The position numbers and the translations under genes are program-made. The notes below the pieces were generated by a model that ran no database searches, was not told the DNA's origin, and saw only the letters and a list, made by a program, of their open reading frames with translations. Shown here in pieces: positions 25,859 to 36,054 of a stretch of 64,000 nt of DNA (position 1 is the first letter of the stretch; each line of letters starts with the position of its first letter). This DNA comes from a bacterium M00.F.Ca.ET.205.01.1.1 (GTDB taxonomy: Bacteria; Pseudomonadota; Alphaproteobacteria; Rhizobiales; Rhizobiaceae), in the NCBI GenBank assembly GCA_004791255.1, contig SRUQ01000003.1, forward strand, positions 1 through 64,000, written 5' to 3'.

Positions 25859-26511
25859 TGCAGCGCCTCGAAATACACGCGCTCGATCGCCCGGCTTTCG
25901 CGTCCTGGAAGGATCGGGGAGCGGGCATGCAGCATCCGCCAATTGTCGATCAGGAGCGTGTCGTGAGTTTGGGCCAGCGACAGCGCGGTCGGTATGCGTG
26001 TCGAAAGCCACTCGCGAACACGGAGGTCGGCGACTTCGCCAATCCTGCTCGCCGGTTTCAGGAAGACCTCGTCCCAGCGAATCCGAACGACATCTTCGAC
26101 AGGCTCGCAGAGGCGGAGGAGCGAAACGCTCCCGTTGCGCGGTCGGCGCGGTTTGAAGATGGCACGAGCCAGAATGTCGAGGGTGACGGCGTCGATGAGA
26201 TCGTGCCCGTCGATCATGAGCGTCGGCACATCGGCATAGCCGGTGATGCAACGCAAAAGGAGGTAGCGCGGCGGCGTGCGCCAGTGGGCGAGATCCGAAT
26301 GGAACGGGAAATGATCGAGGCCGTAAATGCCACTATAGCTGTTGGGCGCAGCCTCGGTCCGCGGCACGAGCGTCTGGACGAGTCCATTTTCCCACGGGAC
26401 CAGAGGCTTGCCGAAATGCTCTGCGATCTCGACGATGCTGTGCTTCGCCCGGTAATTGGCAAAAAACTTGTAGCCAGTCTTCCTGATTTCATCATTTATT
26501 TTTTGTGGCAT
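25855..26511 (-). CDS. TauD/TfdA-like Fe(II)/2-oxoglutarate dioxygenase
   Basis: About 218 aa from ATG 26511. Earlier in-frame starts at 26541 and 26571 are possible because no strong ribosome-binding site decides. The facial triad is visible: HSDLAHW gives the HxD pair and DNWRMLHARSPI gives the distal His, followed by the Arg of SRAIERVYFE that would bind 2-oxoglutarate. SYSGIYGLDHFPFHSD is typical of a small TauD subfamily. Substrate unknown. Dioxygenases of this type hydroxylate small molecules or side chains. It is coupled to the downstream zinc-ribbon protein, a combination I do not recognise as a known system. Confidence 0.72.
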   Translation of the reverse strand: MPQKINDEIRKTGYKFFANYRAKHSIVEIAEHFGKPLVPWENGLVQTLVPRTEAAPNSYSGIYGLDHFPFHSDLAHWRTPPRYLLLRCITGYADVPTLMIDGHDLIDAVTLDILARAIFKPRRPRNGSVSLLRLCEPVEDVVRIRWDEVFLKPASRIGEVADLRVREWLSTRIPTALSLAQTHDTLLIDNWRMLHARSPILPGRESRAIERVYFEALH

Positions 26512-26728
26512 GCTTGGCTCGTGTCTGGCGCAACGCAACATCTTTAAGTCATCTGTACTCCCCATTCCCCGCTTCGATGGTGTAGGGGTCGGGGGATCAG
26601 ACTTGCAATTTGCAGCACTTTTAATGCAGGTCGGTGCTTCACCTTCACCATAAGATTCATCATCCCCGCCAATCAACTGGTATCGGGACGAGTTCATGCC
26701 GTAGGGCTAAGGATGGGGACTAAGTTGC

Positions 26729-27529
26729 ATGCATGTGGCAATCGACGACACATACGGTCCAGAGGCGATTACCCCAACGAAATACGTCACAGGTGCCAGA
26801 CGAACCTACGTCGCCGTCGAATTTCCCGACGCTCAAGTTGCTTACATACGGCAAAATATCCGGGATTGTGTAACGTGGCTGGAGGCAAAACTGGGCACCT
26901 CTCTCTTAGAGTTCCATTTTAGCGAAATCTATAATCGGCGTGGCGCTTGGAAATCGTGCCTGAACGGCGAGAATCTGCGTGTCGTCAGCTTTTTCGCGGA
27001 GCTATATCAGCTCCATCGATGGCGAGTGCATGTCCAGACCGTAGATGAGCGCACATTTTCGGATCATAACGTCGATCCTGCAGGCATCGCCGACGGAATT
27101 GACCTGTGTGAACGAGACGGTCAAGCTTTGTTTCTTCTGCTTTTGAAGGTAAGAGACGTGTTACCGCCGCCCCCTGAGCGCATCGTGATGCGGATCGATG
27201 CTGGTAGATCCAAACCGGGTTCCTTGCTTGCACCGAGGATTTTCCGCCGCTGGGCAGGCCTGTACGATGGCAGATATGAATTCTCGCATGCCGACCCGCT
27301 GATACAGGTAGCAGACTTCCTTGCCTTCTCCATCAATCGCAGCACGCACTTAGCCACTAAGCCAACCATCACCAAAATTGACCAAGAGTTTCTGGATATG
27401 GTCGGCAATATGGAAATCCGATCCAGCGATATCATTCGGGTAGGGTCCACGATTGCCTCGATTAGGCAAGACCTCGACATGGCGCATTCTGAAGACCGGA
27501 TCGCCAAAGGACTCGAGAATCCCGAGTAG
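26729..27529 (+). CDS. DUF3800-family protein
   Basis: A 266-aa protein. It opens with an acidic strand motif (MHVAIDDTYGP) and has QVADFLAFSINR near residue 195, as in DUF3800 proteins, which are thought to have an RNase H-like fold with a conserved acidic active site. DUF3800 genes are frequent in mobile elements and defence islands, and a nuclease role is inferred. It is divergent from the dioxygenase gene across a gap of about 220 bp. The start at ATG 26729 lacks a strong Shine-Dalgarno site. Confidence 0.65.
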   Translation: MHVAIDDTYGPEAITPTKYVTGARRTYVAVEFPDAQVAYIRQNIRDCVTWLEAKLGTSLLEFHFSEIYNRRGAWKSCLNGENLRVVSFFAELYQLHRWRVHVQTVDERTFSDHNVDPAGIADGIDLCERDGQALFLLLLKVRDVLPPPPERIVMRIDAGRSKPGSLLAPRIFRRWAGLYDGRYEFSHADPLIQVADFLAFSINRSTHLATKPTITKIDQEFLDMVGNMEIRSSDIIRVGSTIASIRQDLDMAHSEDRIAKGLENPE

Positions 27530-27704
27530 GGGCGTTGCTGCGTTTCGAGTGGGGAGCGGACAGGCCGCTTTAGTTATATCGACATCAGCTTCGCGTCAGA
27601 AGCGGGCTAATCCCGGGATCATGTTGTCCCCTTGCACTGCTTCCACCACGACGAGTATCACCATGTCGGGCGGCACCAACGGCAAGTTAGTTTAGGGGTG
27701 AAGC

Positions 27705-28172
27705 GTGGACGAGCGATTTCGGCAAATGGCGGAAAGCCTTCACCCATCATTTGAACGTCTGATGGCGATGGAGCCGCTTCGGGGCTCAGCGCCCAGCCGG
27801 GCGACTACTCCCAAAAGCGGCATCTATCTTTTCAGCGAGGGTAGCAAGTATCTCTACGTAGGACGCTCAAACCGGATTGCCGAGCGGTACCGACTCCATT
27901 GTGGGCCATCGGCCAAAGAAAATCAGGCTTCCTTCGCGTGGAAGCTCACCGCTGAAGTTATGGAACACAAGGCCACTTATCGGAAGGGCGAAGGGCGCAA
28001 GGACAAAATCCTCATCCCGGAATTTGCGGATGCATTCCGGCTCGCCAAGGAGCGCATACGCGCAATGGAATACAGGTTTGTCGAGGAAGCCGACCAGACC
28101 AGACAAGCCTTGCTTGAAGCCTATGTCTGCATCGCACTGGGGACGCCGTATAATGACTTCGACACCCACTAG
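27705..28172 (+). CDS. GIY-YIG nuclease-like protein
   Basis: A 155-aa protein starting at GTG 27705 (GGGGTGAAGC upstream). Residues 38-66 show a GIY...YVG core (SGIYLFSEGSKYLYVGRS followed by IAERYRLHC), the signature of GIY-YIG endonucleases. A later Glu (LEAYVCIAL) and the tail GTPYNDFDTH fit small stand-alone family members. These are metal-dependent nucleases of mobile DNA, repair or restriction. It overlaps the next gene by 20 bp, so the two probably act together. Confidence 0.72.
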   Translation: MDERFRQMAESLHPSFERLMAMEPLRGSAPSRATTPKSGIYLFSEGSKYLYVGRSNRIAERYRLHCGPSAKENQASFAWKLTAEVMEHKATYRKGEGRKDKILIPEFADAFRLAKERIRAMEYRFVEEADQTRQALLEAYVCIALGTPYNDFDTH

Positions 28173-28839
28173 TGACGTGTCAATGGTTCGGTTGTACCGA
28201 TTCCTCAATGCTGAATTTGGCCTCCGATCGCTCGTTGACAAGCGCCTGCGCGTCGGTCGGATCGAGGAGCTGAACGACGATTTCGAGTTCATCGGCGTGG
28301 CCACCGACGTTCGGCAGGAGCGAATAGCCCTGCGCCACACGCGAAGGCAATTGAGCGCGGGCAACGGCGTCCTATGCATGAGCAAAGGGTGGGAAAGTCC
28401 CCTGATGTGGGCGCACTATGGCGACAGTCACAAAGGGATGGCGTTGGGTTTCGACGTGCCCGCCAAGCTTTATCCGGCTGTGGAATACGTCGAGAAGCGT
28501 CCTTCCCGCGAGGAGATGGGCCTCGATGGTGTAGACAACATGTCTGAAGCCACCATGGAACGACTCATCAAGATGAAGGCCAAGGGCTGGGAATACGAGC
28601 AGGAACACCGCGCATTCGTGGGCCTGTCCGACGGTATCCTCCTGCACGGAACCGAGCACTTCTTTGTGGACTTTGGGCCTCAGCTCGTCCTGAAAGAAGT
28701 CATCGTGGGCTCCCGTTTCAAGACGCAGCGCTCCGAGGTGATGCGCCTGGTCGATCCCAGGGTAGACGTGTTCATGGCACGCGGGGATTTCGAAGACTTC
28801 AAGGTCGTGCGCCAGCAAATGGAGAGCATGTGGCCCTAA
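28153..28839 (+). CDS. DUF2971-family protein
   Basis: A 228-aa protein. ATG 28153, inside the end of the GIY-YIG gene, gives the full ORF; ATG 28183 (MVRLYRF) is a close alternative. VRLYRFLNAEFGLRSLVDKR, then RIEELNDDFEF, LCMSKGWESPLMWAHYGD and KGMALGFDV are hallmarks of DUF2971, a family of unknown biochemistry that is common in defence islands and mobile elements. EYEQEHRAFVG also fits. Pairing with a nuclease gene by overlap suggests a two-component function. It is the last gene of the accessory region. Confidence 0.78.
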   Translation: MTSTPTSDVSMVRLYRFLNAEFGLRSLVDKRLRVGRIEELNDDFEFIGVATDVRQERIALRHTRRQLSAGNGVLCMSKGWESPLMWAHYGDSHKGMALGFDVPAKLYPAVEYVEKRPSREEMGLDGVDNMSEATMERLIKMKAKGWEYEQEHRAFVGLSDGILLHGTEHFFVDFGPQLVLKEVIVGSRFKTQRSEVMRLVDPRVDVFMARGDFEDFKVVRQQMESMWP

Positions 28840-29329
28840 GGCCTCTGCTCTTAGCTTCGTCCAGCTCGGGCGTGAATGGCCGAGTGACCGCTCTGGGCCA
28901 GAAACGGCCATCGAGAGAGGGGAGCGCCAATGTCCGCAATGAGGTCGGAACCGGACCCGGTCATCGAGCGCTGCCCGGCGGCTTACCGACCTCAATCCCG
29001 GAAACCGGACAGTCCATTCCGGGCCCCTTTAAACCATTCCGATGCTGTGACGTTGGCAGCGGCACGGTTGAAATTTCGGCCCAGGTTAGCCGGTCGATCG
29101 CTATCGATTGGTCTTGGCCAGGCATCGAAGAGTTTCTGACATGGCTCGGGTCGGTGAGACAACCTCGACGAAAAGCATAAGGATTGTGAAGTGGCCTTTC
29201 TGTCCCACTCCTAAGGTGGGCCCCTGAAATGGTTCAATTCTTACACCCCGGCTAGGGGCACCATTTTTCTCCAACCGCCGAAGTGCCGTGCCGCGCCCGG
29301 CGGATCGATTGAGCACCCACCGGCTAAAC
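28840..29329. other. island-core junction, non-coding
   Basis: No gene is supported; the open frames here are short and low in coding character. The notable content is the tRNA 3'-end-like sequence at 29247-29263. Left of it the genes are accessory. Right of it the GC content rises and the genes look chromosomal. Confidence 0.55.
29247..29263 (+). other. putative attachment site: tRNA 3'-end duplicate
   Basis: CCCGGCTAGGGGCACCA matches the T-stem, acceptor stem and CCA end of a bacterial tRNA with 5' GCCCCTA, as I recall a rhizobial tRNA-Leu. GGTTCAATTC, T-loop-like, lies just upstream, but no complete tRNA is present. A T-run follows. A 17-bp tRNA tail without its tRNA is what the displaced end of an integration site looks like. 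Confidence 0.5.
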
Positions 29330-30610
29330 TCAGCGCCGTCTCAGCAGGCTCTTCATGCGGTTGCGCAGCAGGCGGGCCATGTTGCGGGTCTCGCGGTAGA
29401 GGTGGAGCTGCGAGGCGGCCTGGCGGGCGAGGCGGTCGGCGCCGGGCGTCAGCCCGATCACCAGCGTACCCATCGGCTTGCGCTCGCTCCACAGGCGGCT
29501 CATCACCGGATGGTCCGGCACCGCGCAGGAATCGGTCATCATGATGTTGGGGTCGTCGAGGTGCTGCCTGGTCACCTCGATCATCAGCAGCGTGCCCGGC
29601 GAATGGCTGGCCAGCGTCTCGTCATAGGCCGTCTTCCAGGTGTAGGCGACGCCGGCTTCGACGAAGACGATCAGGCAGGCGATGGTGCGGCCGTCGAGCG
29701 TCAGCGAATGGATGCGGCACATGTCCTGTTCGGCCAGCCTGTGCACGGCTTCGCGGGCGAAGGCGGCGCGGTAGCGGTCGATCGCCATGGCGGTTCGCTC
29801 GCGGCCTTTCCATCCGGACGCTTCCAGCGTCAGGAAGCTTTCGATGGCGTGACGGATCTCGTCCGGCGTGCGCGCCACGACATGCTCCAGCCTGCCGAGG
29901 TCGCCGAGACGTCGCTTCAGGCGGCGGAACTCGCGATAATGGTGCGAGCGCAGCGAAGCCTTCAGATAGTCGTCGCCCTCGGCCTCGCTTTCGAGCAAGG
30001 GACGCCGGATCTGGCCTGTTGTGACCAGCATCAGGCCGCGCGTCTCGGCCACCGTGCCGACCAGGCTCGCCACCGGGCCGTCTAGCCTGATGTCGGGCAG
30101 GACCAGCACCTTAGGCAGCTTCAAATGCGGGCGCGACAGCATCGCGAAGAAATCCTCGACGACGCCGACCGGATCGTCGCGGTCGATCAGCGGCGTGCCG
30201 AGCGGGCCGAACGGGCTCGACCAGGTGCGCATGACCGGCACTCCGAGCGGCACTACCGGCCGTTCGACCGAGATCGGCACCAGGAGACGCAGCCGGTTGC
30301 GGTATTCATCGCCGTCGCGAATGACGGCCAGCCGCACCTCGCGGTCTTCCAGCCGTGGCATGGCCGGCGCCAGGAAGCGCGGGTTGAAGAAGACATTGGG
30401 CTCTATCGTGCGGGCGCAGAGGTAGTCCAGTTCCTCGACGAGGTCGAAGCCGGCCGATGCCGGGTAGATGGCCAGTTTCCGCTCGGGCCGGTTGTTGGCA
30501 AGGATCTCGATATGGGCAGGGTCAGCATCACGCGCCAGTCCGGCAAGGCCTGATACCATGGCGCCGGCGGTGCCGCCGCTGGTTTCCTCGATCAAGGGGA
30601 TGGCAGCCAT
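29330..30610 (-). CDS. GNAT-superfamily (FemAB/CelD-like) acyltransferase
   Basis: A 426-aa protein whose ATG 30610 overlaps the flippase stop (TGATG). The C-terminal half (YREFRRLKRRLGDLGRLEH, FLTLEASGWKGRE, LTLDGRTIACLIVFVEAGV, FKTAYDE-like) fits the acetyltransferase-6 / BcsL-CelD family with a GNAT fold, often found in exopolysaccharide loci. It probably acylates or otherwise modifies a surface polysaccharide precursor. No membrane segment is seen. Coupling with the flippase supports a role in cell-surface polysaccharide export. The first gene to the right of the island junction. Confidence 0.7.
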   Translation of the reverse strand: MAAIPLIEETSGGTAGAMVSGLAGLARDADPAHIEILANNRPERKLAIYPASAGFDLVEELDYLCARTIEPNVFFNPRFLAPAMPRLEDREVRLAVIRDGDEYRNRLRLLVPISVERPVVPLGVPVMRTWSSPFGPLGTPLIDRDDPVGVVEDFFAMLSRPHLKLPKVLVLPDIRLDGPVASLVGTVAETRGLMLVTTGQIRRPLLESEAEGDDYLKASLRSHHYREFRRLKRRLGDLGRLEHVVARTPDEIRHAIESFLTLEASGWKGRERTAMAIDRYRAAFAREAVHRLAEQDMCRIHSLTLDGRTIACLIVFVEAGVAYTWKTAYDETLASHSPGTLLMIEVTRQHLDDPNIMMTDSCAVPDHPVMSRLWSERKPMGTLVIGLTPGADRLARQAASQLHLYRETRNMARLLRNRMKSLLRRR

Positions 30611-32010
30611 CAGGCGGCTCCTTTGGCGGGTATGAAGATCGCCATGACGATGCCGAGCTTGCGCCAGACGGTGAAGGACAGCGCGCTGGCCTCGAAGATC
30701 ATGGCAAAGGCAGTGGCCATCGCTGCGCCCCACAGGCCGAAAAACGGTATCAGCAGCACGTTGAGGCCGATGTTGAAGGCCAGCGTCATGGCGTAGACAG
30801 CGGCGCAGATGTTCTGGTTGCCGCTCATGGTGAGCAGGCTTTCGCACGGGCCGACGGCGGCGCGGGCGACGACGCCGAAGACCAACAGGAACAGCAGCGG
30901 GTAGCCCGAGGTGAATTCAGGGCCGAACAGCACCAGCATCGGTTCGCCAAGCGCCAGCACCAGAAAGGCCATCAGCAGCGACGGCCAGAAGGTCCAGGAA
31001 ACGGTCTCGCGGGCGAAGGCGGCAAGCTTTTGCGGCTCGCCATGGGTGAACTGGGCATAGCGCTGGGCAACGCCGGCCTTGACGGCGAAATAGACGAAAT
31101 GCACCAGCGCCAGCGTCTTCACCGTGGCGAAATAGACGGCGACGTCGTTGGGGTTCATGTAGGCGCCGACCATCAGCACGTCAGCGTTGGTGAGCAGGAA
31201 GAAGAAGCTTTCGACCAGGAAGATAGGCAGCGACACGATGAACCATTGCGCGAAATGCACCTTCATCGGGCCGGCCGGGATCCTCTGTTCCATGCGCTGG
31301 GTGATGCCGATGAGCTGACCGAGCGTGGTGACGTAGGTGGCGGCGATCGAGGCGAAGATCGCGGTTTTGGCATCGGCGGCGTAGCCGGCGAAAAGCATCA
31401 GCGCCATGAACAGCAAGATCAGCACCGGCCGCACCAGATAGGTCGGCGACAGCGCGAACAGCGCCCATGAATTGGCGCGCGCCAGCCCCTGCAGCAGGTC
31501 CGACATGGCAATCATCGGCAGGCAGATGACGCCGAGGATGAACGGCACCACGTAGTAATTTTCGATCCACGGCGCGGCCAGCCAGACGCCGAGGCCGCCA
31601 AGCCCGGCGATGATGGTGGAGGCGATCAGCACGAACAGGCGGCTGGCGACGACGATGCCGCGCAATTCGTCCATCAGGCCGCGTTCGCGGTATTCGGGAA
31701 TGAAGCGGATGACCGACGTGTGGAAGCCGAGGCAGGCGAGATTGCCGACGATGACCATCGTCACCCAGACCAGCACGAAGATGCCGTATTCGAACGAGCC
31801 CATCCAGCGGGCCATCAGCACCTGGCTGACGAAGGCGATGACGGCGCTGACGATGCGGATGGAGAAGGCGATCACCGACATGCGGCCGGCCTCGCCGCGC
31901 TCGTCGGCGGTGAACAGCAAGGCGTCTATGCGGTCAAGCAGGGGCCCCAAGCGCAGCGCCAAGCGCTGCGGCAAGAACCGCCCGGCAGTCGTGGCCGCGG
32001 AAAAGCGCAC
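30610..32010 (-). CDS. oligosaccharide flippase (Wzx-like, MOP superfamily)
   Basis: A 466-aa multi-pass membrane protein. GTG 32010 is preferred because GGAGAG stands nine bases upstream. ATG 31881 is an alternative and would remove 43 residues preceding the first membrane helix. Twelve or more hydrophobic helices are visible (IVSAVIAFVSQVLMARWMG; YVVPFILGVICLPMIAMSDL; WALFALSPTYLVRPVLILLF; and others). FEYGIFVLVW and IPFFGLWGAAMATAFAMIFE are typical of polysaccharide flippases of the MatE/Wzx type, which move lipid-linked sugars across the inner membrane. Forms an operon with the downstream acyltransferase. Confidence 0.82.
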   Translation of the reverse strand: MRFSAATTAGRFLPQRLALRLGPLLDRIDALLFTADERGEAGRMSVIAFSIRIVSAVIAFVSQVLMARWMGSFEYGIFVLVWVTMVIVGNLACLGFHTSVIRFIPEYRERGLMDELRGIVVASRLFVLIASTIIAGLGGLGVWLAAPWIENYYVVPFILGVICLPMIAMSDLLQGLARANSWALFALSPTYLVRPVLILLFMALMLFAGYAADAKTAIFASIAATYVTTLGQLIGITQRMEQRIPAGPMKVHFAQWFIVSLPIFLVESFFFLLTNADVLMVGAYMNPNDVAVYFATVKTLALVHFVYFAVKAGVAQRYAQFTHGEPQKLAAFARETVSWTFWPSLLMAFLVLALGEPMLVLFGPEFTSGYPLLFLLVFGVVARAAVGPCESLLTMSGNQNICAAVYAMTLAFNIGLNVLLIPFFGLWGAAMATAFAMIFEASALSFTVWRKLGIVMAIFIPAKGAA

Positions 32011-32178
32011 CCAGATAACTCTCCGTTTCCCGCCTCTTTTCAGGCTTTGGTGTACCCAAAACACCTTAAGAAACGGTTGGGTGAGGGGTGGCCGCAGCGG
32101 GCGAAAAGTCCCCTCGTGCCGCGGGTGGAGATTGCCGCTCACCGTCGCGCCGCTATATCTTCAAGTCAGGAGGCCCCA

Positions 32179-32676
32179 ATGACCCGGATCAGGGCGATGA
32201 CGAAAGACGATCTCGCGGCAGTGTCGCACCTGCTCGGCCAATCCTGGCGGCGGACCTATTCGCCGATCATGGGAGAGCAAGCCACGACAAGGCTCTCCGA
32301 TGACAAGCATGCGCCCGAGAAGCTGGCGGCGGAACTCGCGGACGACAACAAGATGTCCTTTGTCGCCGAGCGTGCCGACGGCATGATCGCCGGCTATGCG
32401 CTTGCCGTGATGGACAGCCGGGGCGACGTCATGCTCGACCGGCTCCACATCGAGCCCGGGGCTTTCGGGTCGGGGCTCGCCGCCGACCTCTTGCACGCCG
32501 TGCTTGCCGCGCATGCGGGGATACCCAGCATCGCGCTCGAGGTGATCGAGGGCAACGACCGGGCCATCGCCTTCTACCGCAAGCATGGTTTCGAGATGGT
32601 CGAACGCCGGCCGGCCGCACATGGGGTGGGCGGCCACGCCTCGCTGATCATGCGCCGGCTGCTGCCGAGGGCCTGA
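32179..32676 (+). CDS. GNAT family N-acetyltransferase
   Basis: A 165-aa protein with an excellent AGGAGG ribosome-binding site before ATG 32179. IRAMTKDDLAAVSHLL at the start, the acetyl-CoA-binding region after LHIEPGAFGSGLAADLL, and ALEVIEGNDRAIAFYRKHGF are standard GNAT features. The substrate is unknown. It is divergent from the flippase operon, with about 170 bp between the starts that must hold both promoters. Confidence 0.85.
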   Translation: MTRIRAMTKDDLAAVSHLLGQSWRRTYSPIMGEQATTRLSDDKHAPEKLAAELADDNKMSFVAERADGMIAGYALAVMDSRGDVMLDRLHIEPGAFGSGLAADLLHAVLAAHAGIPSIALEVIEGNDRAIAFYRKHGFEMVERRPAAHGVGGHASLIMRRLLPRA

Positions 32677-32687
32677 TGAAAGCGTAG

Positions 32688-33821
<1,134 letters not shown>

Positions 33822-33855
33822 GCGGAACGCCATCCCGCCAAGCAGCACCCACCTC

Positions 33856-34887
33856 TCAAGCCGAACTGCGCAGCATCAGCTCCGCGTTGAGCAGGATGCG
33901 CGCCTTGCCTTGCTTGGCCGCCGAGGAATTTTCGTCCAGCCGCTCCAGCAACAGCTCGATGGAAAGCCGGCCGATCTCGTTGTAGTTCTGCGCCACGGTG
34001 GTGATCGGCGGGCAGGCGTAGCGCGACAAGGGATGGTCGTCGTGCCCGGCGACCCTGAGGTCGCAGTCGGCGCCGTGGCCGACCTTGAGGCCGAGTTGAT
34101 AGGCCGCCCCGATGACGCCGAAGGCGACGCGGTCGTTGGCGCACAGCACGGTTCTGGTCGGGAAGCCGCCGGCCTTCAGGATGCGCGTCGCTTCGTCAAA
34201 GCCGAACTTCTCGAAGTCCCAGGACCTGTTGTCCTCGACCGGCACGATGCTGGGCGTCAGCCTGAACTGCCGCATGGCCTCGACATAGGCGTCCTGCCTG
34301 GCCGAGGCGTTGTTGTTGACCAGGGGCATGGCGAAATAGCAGGGCGGTTCGCCCGACCGGCAGAGATAATCGACGATCAGCCTGAAACTCTGCCGGTTGT
34401 CGGTGCCGACGAAGGAGGAGGTCTCGTCGAGCGGTGAGTCGACATAGATCAGCGGGATGCTCGATCCGAGTTCGGCCAGGATCCGGTGGTGCGACTGAAC
34501 GCCGAGCGGCGCGATGATGGCGCCGGCGATATTCATCGACCGGAACGTCTGGATCGCCTGGTCCTCCATTTCGGCGCGACCGTCAGAGGAGAGCACGAAG
34601 GCCAGGAAGCCGGCCTCGTTGGCAATCGATTCGATGCGGCGCGTCAGCGCCATGTAGAACGGGTCGGTCGAGTTGGGGATGATGACGCCCAGGATGTTGC
34701 TGCGGCGGCGGTTGAGGTTGACCGCGAACATGCTCGGCCGGAAATCGGATTTCTTCAGCGCCGCCTCGATGGCGCTGCGCGTGTTGCGGCGGACGGAATT
34801 GGGGTCGTTGAAATATTTGGAGACCGTGGTGCGAGACAGGCCGACGAAATCCGAGAAATCCTCCATCGTCCTTATCGTCTTTGCCAT
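33856..34887 (-). CDS. LacI-family transcriptional regulator of the polyol locus
   Basis: A 343-aa protein with an N-terminal LacI helix-turn-helix (TMEDFSDFVGLSRTTVSKYF), the hinge region (RPSMFAVNLNRRRSNILGVI) and a periplasmic-binding-protein-like effector domain (VLCANDRVAFGVI; DCDLRVAGHDDHPLSRY). The gene lies downstream of the dehydrogenases and probably controls them and the transporter. Three copies of an ACGCATGT-centred palindrome between the solute-binding protein and the kinase genes are good operator candidates. The effector is probably a polyol or ketohexose. Confidence 0.88.
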   Translation of the reverse strand: MAKTIRTMEDFSDFVGLSRTTVSKYFNDPNSVRRNTRSAIEAALKKSDFRPSMFAVNLNRRRSNILGVIIPNSTDPFYMALTRRIESIANEAGFLAFVLSSDGRAEMEDQAIQTFRSMNIAGAIIAPLGVQSHHRILAELGSSIPLIYVDSPLDETSSFVGTDNRQSFRLIVDYLCRSGEPPCYFAMPLVNNNASARQDAYVEAMRQFRLTPSIVPVEDNRSWDFEKFGFDEATRILKAGGFPTRTVLCANDRVAFGVIGAAYQLGLKVGHGADCDLRVAGHDDHPLSRYACPPITTVAQNYNEIGRLSIELLLERLDENSSAAKQGKARILLNAELMLRSSA

Positions 34888-35009
34888 CTGCCGCCCCTTT
34901 CGATCGTCCCCGCCACTTCTCTACGTGAGTCACCTTCGTGCGGAAAGCTGCAAGGTCGCTGCTGCACTAGAGCCAGTTTGCCGGCTCCTGCGGCGGCGGT
35001 GCACTCCGT

Positions 35010-36023
35010 TCATGGCTCCGCGCAAAACTGCACCTTCATCGTCGCTGGATCGCCGCTGGTCTTGGCGAAGAATGGCAGCATGTCGGCTAGCGGCAATCGA
35101 TGGCTGACCAGCCGCGCCATGGTGCCGTCGTCGCTCCTGAGGATGTCGAGCGCCTGCGGAATGTTGTGGTTCAGCGAATGGGAGCCGACCAGCCTGATCT
35201 GACGGCGGAAGATCTCGAACGGCGCGACCGCGATCCTGGCATCGGGCGCACAAACGCCGAAGACGAGGGCGGTGCCGCCGTCGGCGGTAAAGCCGATCAT
35301 GCCCTCGGCCACTCTGGCGACGCCGGTGGCGTCGGCCACGAAATCGAAAGAGCGGGCGTTCGCGGCAAGTTCCTGCGATCCGGATATGAAGGGCTGCAGC
35401 CCGAGGGTCTCGGCGAACGCGAGCCGCTGCTCGCTGATGTCGGCGACCGCGACGCCGGCGACCCCCTTGGCCTTCAGCGACAGCGCCAGCAGCAAGCCGA
35501 TCGGCCCGGCGCCGAAGACCAGCGCGGTGGCGGGCACGCGCCCGCCCGCGCCGACGCCGGCAGCGCCGAGGCCGTTCAGCACGCAGGCGAGTGGTTCGGC
35601 CAACGCCGCGGTGGCGAAGCCGAGTTCGCCGATGTCGTGCAAATGATCGACGGCCACGAGGCTGAACTCGGCGAAGCCACCATCCTCGGTCACGCCATAG
35701 GCTTTGAGCGAAGCGCACAGATTGGCGAGACCCTTCCTGCAACTGGCGCAATGGCCGCAAGATATGTTGGGGTCGACGGCAACCCGGTCGCCGGGCTTTA
35801 CCGCGGTGACGTCTCCGGCGACCGCCTCGACGACACCGGCATATTCATGGCCGGGAACGAGGGGGAACGCGCCCTCGCCATAGCGGCCATGCAGCACCTC
35901 GATGTCGGTGTGGCACAGACCGGCCGCGCGGACCCGCAGCAGCGCGTGCCCCGGCGCGATGTCAGGCAAATCCAGCTCCGCCATGCCGGCAATGCCCGCG
36001 CCGGAAAATCGGATGGCCTTCAT
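35010..36023 (-). CDS. zinc-dependent alcohol (polyol) dehydrogenase
   Basis: A 337-aa medium-chain dehydrogenase. Catalytic zinc ligand Cys is in AAGLCHTDIE, with GHEYAGVV following; the structural zinc site is CGHCASCRKGLANLC. The Rossmann signature is ALVFGAGPIGLLLAL. It belongs to the sorbitol/L-iditol-type dehydrogenases, which oxidise a polyol to a ketose with NAD+. The position between a LacI regulator and an SDR and close to a polyol-binding protein supports a role in altritol, galactitol or sorbitol oxidation. 31 bp separate it from the SDR gene. Confidence 0.88.
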   Translation of the reverse strand: MKAIRFSGAGIAGMAELDLPDIAPGHALLRVRAAGLCHTDIEVLHGRYGEGAFPLVPGHEYAGVVEAVAGDVTAVKPGDRVAVDPNISCGHCASCRKGLANLCASLKAYGVTEDGGFAEFSLVAVDHLHDIGELGFATAALAEPLACVLNGLGAAGVGAGGRVPATALVFGAGPIGLLLALSLKAKGVAGVAVADISEQRLAFAETLGLQPFISGSQELAANARSFDFVADATGVARVAEGMIGFTADGGTALVFGVCAPDARIAVAPFEIFRRQIRLVGSHSLNHNIPQALDILRSDDGTMARLVSHRLPLADMLPFFAKTSGDPATMKVQFCAEP

Positions 36024-36054
36024 TGTGCTCTCCCTGCGGTGGGTTGCCGATTTC

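Noticed and set aside
1..29263. CRISPR array or cas genes in the defence island
   Set aside because: No regularly spaced repeats and no cas-like products seen.
29217..29270. Complete tRNA gene
   Set aside because: Only the acceptor and T-stem end is present; no D- or anticodon arm upstream.
29330..32142. Large plus-strand open frames in GC-rich core (for example 30457-31470 and 31720-32676)
   Set aside because: Shadows of the minus-strand acyltransferase and flippase genes; low-complexity Arg/Gly/His/Asp compositions.
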